Part shown: positions 55,963 to 64,000 of the stretch, in pieces
Layout: each line of letters begins with the position of its first letter
How positions within the stretch are numbered: position 1 is the stretch's first letter
Source: Paraburkholderia diazotrophica
GTDB lineage: Bacteria; Pseudomonadota; Gammaproteobacteria; Burkholderiales; Burkholderiaceae
DNA: 64,000 nt
Assembly (NCBI RefSeq): GCF_900108945.1
Contig: NZ_FNYE01000003.1
Span: 349,402-413,401 of the forward strand
Direction: 5' to 3'
The notes under the pieces: model-generated
Seen by the model: the letters and a program-made list of their open reading frames with translations, nothing else
What the model was told of the DNA's origin: nothing
Database searches by the model: none
Position numbers and translations under genes: made by a program

Positions 55963-57408
55963 GTGAGCGAAGTGTCGGGTAACAAGTTAGGCGATCACCC
56001 GCGCGCGCTGCTCGCGCGCGTGCCCGCCGTCGAGCGCGTGCTGTCGACGGCGATGGCGCAGCGTTTGATCGACGAATATGGCCACACGCAGGTCGTCGAT
56101 GCGATACGTGCCGCAACCGACACGCTCAGGCGCGAACTGCTTGCGGGTGTCCCGTTCGACGCGTCGTTCAGCTTCGAGGCGAAGCTCGTCGACGATGCGC
56201 AGCATATGCTCGATACGCGCGCACGGCCTCATCTGCGTTCCGTATTCAATCTGACGGGCACGGTTCTGCATACGAACCTGGGCCGCGCGCTGCTGCCCGA
56301 CGAAGCGGTGCGCGCGGTGGTCGAAGCGCTCACGCGGCCGATGAACCTCGAATTTGATCTCGCGACGGGCGGGCGCGGCGATCGCGACGACCTGATCGAT
56401 GAACTCATCTGCGAGCTGACGGGCGCCGAGGCGGCCACCGTCGTCAACAACAACGCGGCGGCCGTGCTGCTCACGCTATCGGCGCTGGCATCGAAGAAGG
56501 AAGTAGTGGTGTCGCGCGGCGAGCTTGTCGAGATCGGCGGGGCGTTCCGCATTCCCGACATCATGTCGCGCGCGGGCGCGAAGCTGCGCGAAATCGGCAC
56601 GACGAACCGCACGCATCTGAAGGACTACGAGGAAGCGATCAACGCGCGCACGGCCTTGCTGATGAAGGTCCATTGCAGCAACTACGCAATCGGGGGCTTC
56701 ACGAAAAGCGTGTCCGTCGATGACGTCGCGCAGCTTGCACATGCGCGTGGCTTGCCGATGGCCGTCGATCTCGGCAGCGGCACGCTCGTCGATCTCGCGC
56801 AATACGGCTTGCCGGGCGAGCCGACCGTGCGCGCGACCGTCGATGCGGGCGCCGATCTCGTCACGTTCAGCGGCGACAAGCTGCTGGGCGGCCCGCAAGC
56901 GGGGCTGATCGTCGGACGCGCGGAGCTGATCCGCAAGATCAAGAAGCATCCGTTGAAGCGCGCGCTGCGTGTCGGCAAGCTCACGCTCGCGGCGCTCGAA
57001 CCGGTGTTGCAGCTTTATCGCGCGCCCGAACTGTTGCGCGAGCGGTTGACGACGCTGCGTCTGTTGACGCGTCCCGCTTCTGACATGCAGGCTCAGTCGG
57101 AGCGCCTGAAAGACGTGCTGCAATGCGCGCTCGGGCCGGCGTATGCGGTGACGGCCGAACCGATGGCGAGCCAGATCGGCAGCGGCGCATTGCCTGTCGA
57201 CCGGTTGCCAAGCTATGGGCTGGTGGTGCGTAACGCACATGGCAAGCGCGGCGGCCGCGCGTTGATGAAGCTCGAAGAAGCGCTGCGCGCGTTGCCTCGC
57301 CCCGTGATCGGCCGCATCGCCGACGATGCGCTGTGCCTCGATCTGCGCTGCCTCGGAGCCGCCGACGAAGCGGACTTCGCCGCGCAATGCGCGGAGCTAA
57401 ATCTATGA
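55963..57408 (+). CDS. selA: L-seryl-tRNA(Sec) selenium transferase
   Basis: A 481-residue PLP enzyme converting seryl-tRNA(Sec) to selenocysteyl-tRNA(Sec) with selenophosphate. The N-terminal tRNA-binding region begins near PAVERVLSTAMAQRLI. The substrate pocket includes NLTGTVLHTNLGRALL, and the PLP Lys is Lys306 in FSGDKLLGGPQAG. The GTG start at 55963 has GAGGAG upstream. It overlaps selB by 4 bases. It works with selB and selC, which follow. Confidence 0.95.
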   Translation: MSEVSGNKLGDHPRALLARVPAVERVLSTAMAQRLIDEYGHTQVVDAIRAATDTLRRELLAGVPFDASFSFEAKLVDDAQHMLDTRARPHLRSVFNLTGTVLHTNLGRALLPDEAVRAVVEALTRPMNLEFDLATGGRGDRDDLIDELICELTGAEAATVVNNNAAAVLLTLSALASKKEVVVSRGELVEIGGAFRIPDIMSRAGAKLREIGTTNRTHLKDYEEAINARTALLMKVHCSNYAIGGFTKSVSVDDVAQLAHARGLPMAVDLGSGTLVDLAQYGLPGEPTVRATVDAGADLVTFSGDKLLGGPQAGLIVGRAELIRKIKKHPLKRALRVGKLTLAALEPVLQLYRAPELLRERLTTLRLLTRPASDMQAQSERLKDVLQCALGPAYAVTAEPMASQIGSGALPVDRLPSYGLVVRNAHGKRGGRALMKLEEALRALPRPVIGRIADDALCLDLRCLGAADEADFAAQCAELNL

Positions 57409-59345
57409 TCGTCGGCACGGCGGGCCATATCGATCATGGCAAGACGACGCTCGTGCGCGCATTGACGGGCGTCGACACGGACCGTCTGAAAGAAGAGAAA
57501 GCGCGCGGCATCTCGATTGAACTCGGCTACGCGTACACGCCGCTCGATAACGGCGACGTGCTCGGCATGATCGACGTGCCGGGCCACGAAAAGCTCGTGC
57601 ATACGATGGCAGCGGGCGCATGCGGCATCGACTACGCACTGCTCGTGATCGCCGCCGACGACGGCATCATGCCGCAGACGCGCGAGCATCTGGCGATCCT
57701 TCAACTGCTGGGCGTCACGCGCGGTGCGATTGCACTGACGAAGACCGATCGCGTCGACGCAGCGCGTCTCACGCAAGTCCGCGACGAGATTCGCGCGTGG
57801 CTGGCATCGACGCCCTTCAGCGGCGCATCTTTCTTCGAAACGAACGCGACCGCGCGCGACGATAGCGGCGTGCGCGCGCTTTCGCTTCATCTGCGTGAAG
57901 CGGCTGTCGCGTGGCCAGGGCGGCGCGACGATGGTCTGTTCCGGCTTGCGATCGATCGCGTGTTCACGCTCGCGGGGCAGGGCACGATCGTGACGGGCAC
58001 GGTGTTCGCGGGACGCGTCGCGACAGGCGACACGTTGATGCTCGAACCTTTGCATCGAGCCGTGCGCGTGCGCAGCATCCACGCGCAAAACCGCGCAGCC
58101 GATGCGGGCCGCGCGGGGCAGCGCTGTGCGCTGAATCTCGCGGGCATCGACAAGGACGCGATTGCGCGCGGGGACTGGATCGTCGATGCGCGACTTGCGA
58201 AGCCGGGCGAGCGGCTCGACGTAGAACTGACGCTGCTCGACGATGCAGGCATTACGCTGCAACACTGGGCACCGCTGCATGTGCATATCGGCACGCTGCA
58301 TCGCGTCGCGCATGTCGCGCTGCTCGATGGCGATACGCTGGATGCGGGACAAACGGCGCGTGTGCAGTTCGTGTTCGATCCGCCTGTGTGCGCGCTGCCG
58401 GGCGATCGCTTCATCGTGCGCAACGCACAGGCGACGCGCACCGTCGGCGGCGGTCGCGTGCTCGATCCGTTCGGTCCGCCGCGCAAACGACGGACGGCCG
58501 AACGGCGCGCGTGGCTCGATGCGTTGCGCGTGTGGCTCGACGACGGGCGCATCGGTCCGCTGCTCGAAGAAGCGCCGCGCGGCGTATCGCGTTCGATGCT
58601 GATGCAACTGACTGGCTTGCCTGCCGAAGCATTGCCCCTTCCCGCCGATGCCGATGAAATTGTGCTGCACGGCAGGGATGCCGGCGATGCCGTGATCGTG
58701 TTGCGCTCGCATTGGGCGCGTCTGCGTTCGAAGGTGCTGGCGGCGCTCGATCAGTACCACGCGCGCTTGCCGGACGAACTGGGACCCGACGCCGCGCGCT
58801 TGCGGCGCATCGCGGCGCCGCTGGTGCAGGATGCGATGTGGCGCGCGTTGATCGATTCGCTCGTCGACGAAAGTGCGATCGCGAGAAGCGGGCCGTGGCT
58901 GCATCTGCCAGCGCATACGGTTTCGCTCGATGCGCGCGAGCAGGTTCTCGCGAGCGCACTGCTGCCGTTGATCGCGCAAGGCCGATACGATCCGCCGTGG
59001 GTGCGCGATCTCGCGACGGCGACAGCGCGCGACGAAGACGCGGTGCGCCAGGTGCTGCGCAAGCTCGCCCGGCAGGGCGACGTGTATCAGATCGTGCGCG
59101 ATCTGTTCTATCACCGGGACGTCGTGCATGAACTGGCGCGGCTCGTTGCCGCTATCGCCGGGGAGGGTGGCGGCGCGCTGGGCGCGTCGGCGTTTCGCGA
59201 TGCGACGGGTTTGGGGCGCAAGCGCGCGATCCAGATTCTCGAGTTCTTCGATCGCATCGGCTACACGCGCTTTCAGCGTGACGTTCACTGGCTGAGGCCG
59301 GATTCGCAATTGCAGGAAGCGTTGGCGTGTGAGCCGGCTGCATGA
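57405..59345 (+). CDS. selB: Selenocysteine-specific elongation factor SelB
   Basis: A 646-residue translation GTPase. The G domain has GHIDHGKTT (7-15), DVPGHEK and TKTD. Two EF-Tu-like beta-barrel domains and domain III follow, then C-terminal winged-helix repeats (about residues 400-646, the last including LGRKRAIQILEFFDRIGYTRF) that grip the SECIS hairpin. The ATG at 57405 overlaps the selA stop; the longer frame lies in selA. It is 124 bases upstream of the tRNA-Sec gene. Confidence 0.95.
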   Translation: MIVGTAGHIDHGKTTLVRALTGVDTDRLKEEKARGISIELGYAYTPLDNGDVLGMIDVPGHEKLVHTMAAGACGIDYALLVIAADDGIMPQTREHLAILQLLGVTRGAIALTKTDRVDAARLTQVRDEIRAWLASTPFSGASFFETNATARDDSGVRALSLHLREAAVAWPGRRDDGLFRLAIDRVFTLAGQGTIVTGTVFAGRVATGDTLMLEPLHRAVRVRSIHAQNRAADAGRAGQRCALNLAGIDKDAIARGDWIVDARLAKPGERLDVELTLLDDAGITLQHWAPLHVHIGTLHRVAHVALLDGDTLDAGQTARVQFVFDPPVCALPGDRFIVRNAQATRTVGGGRVLDPFGPPRKRRTAERRAWLDALRVWLDDGRIGPLLEEAPRGVSRSMLMQLTGLPAEALPLPADADEIVLHGRDAGDAVIVLRSHWARLRSKVLAALDQYHARLPDELGPDAARLRRIAAPLVQDAMWRALIDSLVDESAIARSGPWLHLPAHTVSLDAREQVLASALLPLIAQGRYDPPWVRDLATATARDEDAVRQVLRKLARQGDVYQIVRDLFYHRDVVHELARLVAAIAGEGGGALGASAFRDATGLGRKRAIQILEFFDRIGYTRFQRDVHWLRPDSQLQEALACEPAA

Positions 59346-59469
59346 TGCCGATCGGCCGTTGCAGGTGCAACAGGCCGACGGTGACGATGCGTGGCCGCTA
59401 TCAGTTGCGCAAAGCGGGGCGCGTTGTGTTGATTTCTTCGCGCTGCACGGCTGATCAAAAGTCGGACAC

Positions 59470-59562
59470 GGAAGGCATTCGTATCTGGTGGTGCGGCTGG
59501 GCTTCAAACCCAGTGAGGGGTGTCAGCCACTCCTCGGTCGGTTCGACTCCGGCTGCCTTCCG
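59470..59562 (+). tRNA. selC: Selenocysteine tRNA (anticodon UCA)
   Basis: The 93-base gene has the long 8-bp acceptor stem typical of tRNA-Sec (GGAAGGCA with TGCCTTCC), discriminator G, an anticodon arm CTGGG-CTTCAAA-CCCAG with anticodon TCA at 59504-59506, an extended variable arm, and a T-loop GGTTCGACTCC. The following bases are CCC, so CCA is not fully encoded. Recognition by SelB and SelA fits the adjoining genes. Mobile-element remnants begin 48 bases after its 3' end. Confidence 0.95.
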
Positions 59563-59610
59563 CCCCAAGGGTTTCTGCGATTTTTCGAAACCTGCTGTAG
59601 AGTTCACCAA

Positions 59611-61020
59611 TTAATGTCGTTTACGACAAGAATTGCTTGTTTTTTGGTCTGCCCCGATTTTTGGCGGCGTTTCAGGAATATTCCCATTACGTTTAACGCT
59701 CGACAGGTGGACGAGTTTCAATGCTCTCGAGTGGAATTTGCTGTATACAAAATCTTTTTTTACTCCCGTACGCTGAAATATCCGCTCCGCAACTTTCGTT
59801 CGCGTTGGCTTTATGTCTTCCTGGAGCAGTTCTTGAAAGTATTTCCAGTATTCGTTGAAGCCCTTTTCCCTACGCGCTAACTTTTCCATCCTCCTCAATT
59901 CCTGTCCCCGATGCACTAATAACATCGCAAAGTCTGGGGCTAGTCTTCGTATACAATTTTCGTTAACATCGAGAAGTCTGCAAGCTTCACTAAGATTAGT
60001 TAGCAATCCATATTTGTCAAGTTTTTCTAATTCGACAAGCAAGGCATCAGAAGTTTTAAATGTTCGGACACCTCGGTAGCGATATAGAAAGACAGTAGCG
60101 TTCGCGCTTTCATACATCCTGCGCAAGGTTGCGTTGTTTCCAAGTATGACGTCACAAATCTTGCAGCCACAACGATCCGCAATAATAGTCAACATAGGAA
60201 GCGACATCGTGCGATTGCGCGAGCAGATGTTTTCAATAGCCCCTATATTGCCGAGATATTTTTCTAACTGAGATCGGTTGCCGTCGAACAGCGTGGATGC
60301 AGCATGCTGTATAAATTCAATAGTGCGATTGCCATTGGTGAATTTATCGGGAGATTGGTGGATATCATCTAATAATTCCGCGATCAAATGCGCAGATCGG
60401 ACTTGCTCCTCGCTCGCCATTCTGGTCGGCTGATTTGCGAGACTGCTCCCATCGATACGAGACACTCCAGGGAGCCAGATTGTATATCGTTCGCGTTTGA
60501 GTACTTTGGGTACCGTCTCGAGAAGAACCTTATGTAGAGGACAGGCTTCGACACATTGAATCGTCCAAAGCAAACGATCGTACTTTGGACGCCCCACGGA
60601 TTCGTCGTCTGTGTAACAGGAGGGGCAGAAGCGCTCTTGACGGGAAAGAAGTTTGGCGCAGGAGACACAGGCTCGTAACGGAAGCAATGTTCTTGAAGTG
60701 AGGTCGGTGCGCATCGTGAGTCTCTCGAGCGCGTTGACGCAAGCTGCCGCACGTCTGCAAATGCCATTCATAGACACGAATTCGCGACCCTGCATCAGTG
60801 CACTGGTCCCACGTTCATGCAATAGAGGTCCAAGGACATGGACAGCAAATGTCCCCGGAAATATTCTGTGAAAGACACTTAATCTACGCAAATAACTTGT
60901 GAGGCTCTCATAGCTTTCCCCGCTCTCTCCCTCAGGGGCTAAGCCAAAGCAGGCTGACCGAGGCGGAGAATCATCAGGCCACCCGCCGGGGATACTCACT
61001 AAAGTAATCGAAGTCTTCAC
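59611..61020 (-). CDS. TniQ/TnsD-like transposition target protein
   Basis: A 469-residue protein. Residues about 20-75 match the TniQ N-terminus (FGLAPEGESGESYESLTSYLRRLS), followed by a zinc-binding region CVSCAKLL, CPSCYTD and CVEACPLH (about residues 118-165). The rest is helical, with possible DNA-binding segments (RLLDVNENCIRRLAP resembles a helix-turn-helix) and a basic tail. In Tn7-like systems TnsD/TniQ chooses the target site and recruits the AAA ATPase. The GTG start overlaps the ATPase stop (GTGA). Its 3' end lies 48 bases from selC, so selC could be the attachment site it recognises (inference). Confidence 0.75.
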   Translation of the reverse strand: MKTSITLVSIPGGWPDDSPPRSACFGLAPEGESGESYESLTSYLRRLSVFHRIFPGTFAVHVLGPLLHERGTSALMQGREFVSMNGICRRAAACVNALERLTMRTDLTSRTLLPLRACVSCAKLLSRQERFCPSCYTDDESVGRPKYDRLLWTIQCVEACPLHKVLLETVPKVLKRERYTIWLPGVSRIDGSSLANQPTRMASEEQVRSAHLIAELLDDIHQSPDKFTNGNRTIEFIQHAASTLFDGNRSQLEKYLGNIGAIENICSRNRTMSLPMLTIIADRCGCKICDVILGNNATLRRMYESANATVFLYRYRGVRTFKTSDALLVELEKLDKYGLLTNLSEACRLLDVNENCIRRLAPDFAMLLVHRGQELRRMEKLARREKGFNEYWKYFQELLQEDIKPTRTKVAERIFQRTGVKKDFVYSKFHSRALKLVHLSSVKRNGNIPETPPKIGADQKTSNSCRKRH

Positions 61021-61847
61021 TGACCGCGACGCCGATTCAACCGGCTATTCTCTTGCCGCTCTTGTTCCAATTCCATGCGGGTCTCCTCTTCTGTTGGGTA
61101 CCTCTTGACCAGTTTTCCTTGGAGATATGGTTGGATGCGCTCTTCACCGAGTAATGTCTCCCGCGCTATTTGGTGATGCTCCTCCAGCGATGGCATCGAT
61201 TTTACAAGATTAACTTTGCTCCATCTTGGTATTTTCTCTTTCGAACAACGCGCGGCAGCCTCCAGGATTACTTGCGCGGACGCGCCGGGTAGCCCGAACG
61301 TGCCCTCAAAAATGTATTCGCAATCATGCTCTAAATCGATCTCGAAGTGATATGGCATGCATGTCGAAACGGATTTAATAAACGTAGCATAATATTTGAA
61401 ATCTTTTTCGCATGATTTATAACGAGGGCAGTGTATAACGGTGATCCGGCGAGCTAATTGGGCGGTTGCATGTATTAGGGCCTCGCTTCCATAGGCCCCG
61501 ATTAAAACTAGATTGAAGTTGGAACGATTTGATAGCGATTTTAGAAGATTCCCTCCATAGTGAATCGGAGGTGTTGACGAGTTCAAGAAATGAATTACCT
61601 CATCAAGTATCAGATGCTGGAGTTGTCGGCCTACGATGGCGTTTTCAAGCATCATCCGGCTATTTTCTGTTGGATCTGGTGGTCTCTCGAGATCTTGCGG
61701 TATGCCGAAGCCGTCAAGGACACTGGGCGCAAGCAGTGCCCTGCAGATTCGCGTATATAGAAAACCAAAGTCTATCTCGGGTCTCCTATCTGCAGAATCT
61801 ACATCGACTAACACCGCAGGGATAGCCGGTACGAAATTCCAGGTCAC
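61017..61847 (-). pseudogene. TniB/TnsC-like AAA ATPase lacking the Walker A region
   Basis: The 276 residues from GTG 61847 align by eye with TniB from just after its P-loop: the VPAIPAVLVDV strand, Walker B HLILDEVIHFLN (about residue 79), sensor segment LVLIGAYGSEAL and the QLARRI arginine region. No GxxxxGK[ST] motif is present in this frame. The frame stays open upstream for at least 30 codons without a good start and with unrelated-looking sequence, so the N-terminal third appears to have been lost by recombination. It is coupled to the TniQ-like gene. Strong read-through expression of an inactive ATPase cannot be excluded. Confidence 0.65.
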
Positions 61848-61985
61848 GAGTGGCTTCCAAAAGATGGTGTTCCCGTGAGGCGACGCCCAAATGAAGGGGT
61901 GCCTATTTTTAGTTATTTGGAATTGTGATCGTGCTACGGTAGATGAATGTCGAGACTTAGGGCTCAGAGTGCGCGAGGTCGCGTA

Positions 61986-62050
61986 GGGTTATCCACGGGG
62001 CTGCCGCCCGCTTTTCTGTAGCGAGAGGCGAGCAGCCCGGTGGATAACCC
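61986..62050. repeat. 19-bp imperfect inverted repeat with DnaA-box-like cores
   Basis: GGGTTATCCACGGGGCTGC (61986-62004) is the reverse complement of 62032-62050 with one mismatch; the spacer is 27 bases. Each arm contains TTATCCAC, close to a DnaA box. It lies between the broken ATPase and the recombinase, 77 bases before the recombinase start, where a recombination or control site would be expected. Confidence 0.85.
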
Positions 62051-62127
62051 GGACCGGAGGCGGTAGCGATTTCGCCCCGTTTTTGCCCTGCAAATTCCTG
62101 TCCGCCTCTTTTGCCGGGAGAGCGTTC

Positions 62128-62946
62128 ATGGCTGCAGACAGCGCCTTGGTCGAACCGGAGTGGCAACGTTATCCGTTGATCGCGTCAAACTGTTTCGCGC
62201 GCCGATGGATAACGAGCTGCTCATCCCTCGGGTTGGCGAGGAACACGATCACAGCGTATATGAGCGCGATCGAAGGCTTTCTTCGCTTTGAGCAGGAGCA
62301 AGGTGTCGACCTTCGCGGGACATCGCGCGAATCCATTGCGCGATATGTAGGCGAGATGCGCTCCCAGCCAAGACGATCGAGACCCGACGAGGGTCGCGCC
62401 GGGTCAGGCGGCTGCCTGTCGAATGCAACGTTGCAGCAGCGTCTTACTGCGGTCCGGTTACTCTTCGAGTTTCTGGTCGACGAAGGGCTAGTCAGAACCA
62501 ACCCTGTTGGCTGCGGCCGGTACACCTCATCAAGGCAATTCGGCGGGGGCGGCGATCGAGGACTCCTCCCGAGATTCCATAAGCTGCCGTGGATTCCAAC
62601 AGAAGAGCAATGGAGGAGCTTGCTCGCTGTGGTTTGCGAAGAATCGAAGCGAAACAGATGCATGCTGGTATTTGCTTACGACGCTGCGCTTCGTCGCGAA
62701 GAGCTGTGTCAGCTGCATAGCGGTGATCTCGATCCGGCGCATCGTCTATTGCGCGTGCGTGCTGAGACAACAAAGGGGCGACGCGAGCGAGTCGTGCCGT
62801 ATTCCGAGACGGCAGCAGAACTGCTGCGTCACTATCTGCGCCGTAGGCCCGCTGCGACAGGAGATCGGCACTCCGTATACCTATCGATGACTTCCATGTT
62901 GCGGCTCGGGCACACAAGCCATTCACTAATTCTGACGCGACCGTAG
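62128..62946 (+). pseudogene. Tyrosine recombinase (integrase), C-terminally truncated
   Basis: The 272 residues from ATG 62128 (GGGAG upstream) include the SAM-like core-binding domain (ARNTITAYMSAIEGFLRF, about residues 36-53) and the first half of the catalytic domain: Arg I in DAALRREELCQLHSGD and the Lys in TTKGRRERVVP. The distal HxxR, His/Trp and Tyr nucleophile are absent; the frame ends in unrelated sequence after about residue 260. The enzyme should therefore be inactive. The N-terminal half resembles recombinases found in recombinase-in-trio type elements, but this is uncertain. Confidence 0.75.
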
Positions 62947-63419
62947 GCGGTGCGACAGATCGGCAAAGTTATGCCGCGAGACCCGGTCGTTGTGAAAAGA
63001 ATAGTTATCTTAATAGCGGTGTTATGCGTCGCTTTTTCGATGAAAGCCGGACTTCAATGATCGGTGCATCGACGTCGCCTTCATGGAGGTCGGCACCAGC
63101 GCATGCACATACGGCCTAGATCAGTCGAACCGGCAGATCGTGGTCGACGGCCAACCTGATCGAGCAATTGAAGGTATTTTGGGAAAATCGAAAACGGTGA
63201 GAAGCCGTTGCAACAATCGCGGCATACACATGGTGTCCCGATTCCTCGTGGTGCCCATCGTCTGAAGTCTCTCTCGTGCACAAGGCGGGCGGGCATCCAT
63301 GAGCTATGCTCACTGCTCCATGAGAACATACCATTGTCGCCCGGAAATTCGCGCTGCTACTCTAGCTGCAATACGAGGTCACGCCGCCGGCGTGCCGTCT
63401 ACCGCGAACGGAAGTCATC
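62947..63419. other. Region between the integrase remnant and the PLP enzyme gene
   Basis: About 470 bases. Only short frames are present (the longest about 60-80 codons on either strand), none with recognisable domains. It probably contains the element's right border and the promoter of the downstream gene. I could not locate either precisely. Confidence 0.45.
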
Positions 63420-64000
63420 GTGAAGCTCCATTGTGAAACGCCAGCAAGCGGCGCAGGTGCCGGAAAAGTCGGATCCATTTTTGATGAAGTTATCGACCGC
63501 AAAAACTCCAATTCACTCAAGTGGGCGTTCGGCGAGAAGTTGCTGACGGCACGGGAATTCACGGCCGATCCGCTGCCGATGTGGGTGGCGGATATGGATT
63601 TCAGGGCGCCGCAAGTCGTCATCGATGCACTGCATGAGGCCGTCGACTTCGGTGTATTCGGGTATTCACGCGGAGCGACCGAGAGCTACGTCTCCGCAAT
63701 AACCGGCTGGCAGGCAAAGCGCTTTGGCTGGGAGGTCCCGGGCGAGTGGGTGCTTCAATCGAGCGGCATCATCACCGCGTTGAAAACAGCCATTCAGGCG
63801 TTCTCTTCGCCGGGTGACTCGGTCCTGATCCAGCCGCCCGTGTACGCGCATTTCCACGACGATGTTCTGCTGAACGGGCGCCAACTGACCTGCGCGCCGC
63901 TCGAGCGCACGGGAACCGTATATCGCTTTGACGAAAAGACGTTCGAAGCAGCGATCAGGCACAACACGAAACTCTTCATTCTGAGCAATCCGCACAATCC
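63420..64000 (+). CDS. MalY/PatB-family PLP enzyme (C-S lyase/aminotransferase), 3'-partial
   Basis: The frame from GTG 63420 (GGAAG five bases upstream) runs off the window after 193 codons. Diagnostic segments are NSLKWAFGEK, the motif PLPMWVADMDFRAP (about residues 44-57), GVFGYSRG, SSGIITALKTAIQAFSSPGD and, at the edge, LFILSNPHNP, which precedes the PLP lysine region. Family members cleave cystathionine or cysteine C-S bonds or act as aminotransferases. The exact substrate is undetermined. It is the first intact gene past the selC-associated debris. Confidence 0.88.
   Translation, partial: MKLHCETPASGAGAGKVGSIFDEVIDRKNSNSLKWAFGEKLLTAREFTADPLPMWVADMDFRAPQVVIDALHEAVDFGVFGYSRGATESYVSAITGWQAKRFGWEVPGEWVLQSSGIITALKTAIQAFSSPGDSVLIQPPVYAHFHDDVLLNGRQLTCAPLERTGTVYRFDEKTFEAAIRHNTKLFILSNPHN

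Larger units (their letters stand above)
59563..62946. mobile_element. Degraded integrative element at the 3' end of selC
   Basis: Immediately past the tRNA-Sec gene, composition falls to AT-rich and the gene content becomes that of a mobile element: a TniQ/TnsD-like protein, an N-terminally incomplete TniB/TnsC-like ATPase, a 19-bp inverted repeat and a C-terminally truncated tyrosine recombinase. tRNA genes, selC among them, are classic integration sites. No transposase (TniA/TnsB) and no direct repeat of the tRNA 3' end were found by eye, so exact borders are unknown. Confidence 0.7.

Noticed and set aside
57213..59507. Long minus-strand open frame across selB
   Set aside because: Same shadow pattern opposite a clear SelB; no recognisable protein family.
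59534..59562. Search for a direct repeat of the selC 3' end marking an integration border
   Set aside because: No second copy was found by eye up to the right edge of the window; a computed repeat search would be needed.
62947..63419. Several 30-80 codon frames on both strands near 63.0-63.4 kb
   Set aside because: None shows a domain, signal peptide or good start, and they overlap one another in conflicting phases.

Overview
The window reads as a chromosomal segment of a GC-rich betaproteobacterium of the Burkholderiaceae, most likely Paraburkholderia or Burkholderia. The grounds are a Burkholderia-type general porin, an HU-like protein with a lysine/alanine tail, high G/C at third codon positions and the overall gene content. 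Species assignment is not possible from the sequence alone.

Layout. (1) 1-10.6 kb is a peptide-uptake region: an OprD-type outer-membrane porin, a complete oppABCDF-like ABC importer, an XRE/cupin regulator and a POT-family proton/peptide symporter. (2) 10.7-16.6 kb holds a MocR-type PLP regulator, an HU-like protein and a circularly permuted ATP-grasp / alpha-E / transglutaminase gene set. (3) 17.4-32.9 kb holds dgkA and then a nine-gene cellulose operon in the order bcsB-Z-C-E-F-Q-A-G-R. It includes the c-di-GMP-binding parts (BcsA PilZ, BcsE GIL) and the phosphoethanolamine transferase BcsG. (4) 33.0-45.7 kb holds a second exopolysaccharide locus resembling the E. coli NfrA/NfrB/WecB (N4 glycan receptor) pathway. 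It contains an NfrB-like glycosyltransferase with a C-terminal MshEN c-di-GMP module, an NfrA-like outer-membrane protein, a UDP-GlcNAc 2-epimerase and a divergent extra glmS. Around these lie a DUF2334 deacetylase-like protein, a lipoprotein, a small secreted protein, a LuxR-type regulator and a secreted glycoside hydrolase-like protein. (5) 46-50 kb holds an Anbu proteasome-like protease, a general porin and a YihY/BrkB membrane protein. (6) 50.2-59.6 kb is a compact selenocysteine module: formate dehydrogenase fdnGHI, with an in-frame UGA and SECIS hairpin in fdnG, then fdhE, selA, selB and the selenocysteine tRNA gene selC. (7) 59.6-63.0 kb is mobile-element debris at the 3' end of selC: a TniQ/TnsD-like protein, an ATPase lacking its Walker A region and a truncated tyrosine recombinase. 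(8) A MalY/PatB-type PLP enzyme runs off the right edge.

Two readings deserve attention. First, two c-di-GMP-gated polysaccharide machines lie side by side. The second has its own GlcN-6-P synthase and UDP-ManNAc-forming epimerase, plus candidate tailoring and degrading enzymes, so it looks like a self-contained surface-glycan system. Second, ATP-grasp, alpha-E and transglutaminase genes usually travel with Anbu, yet here they are separated from it by the roughly 29-kb polysaccharide block. This suggests that the block was inserted into, or rearranged within, an ancestral Anbu operon.
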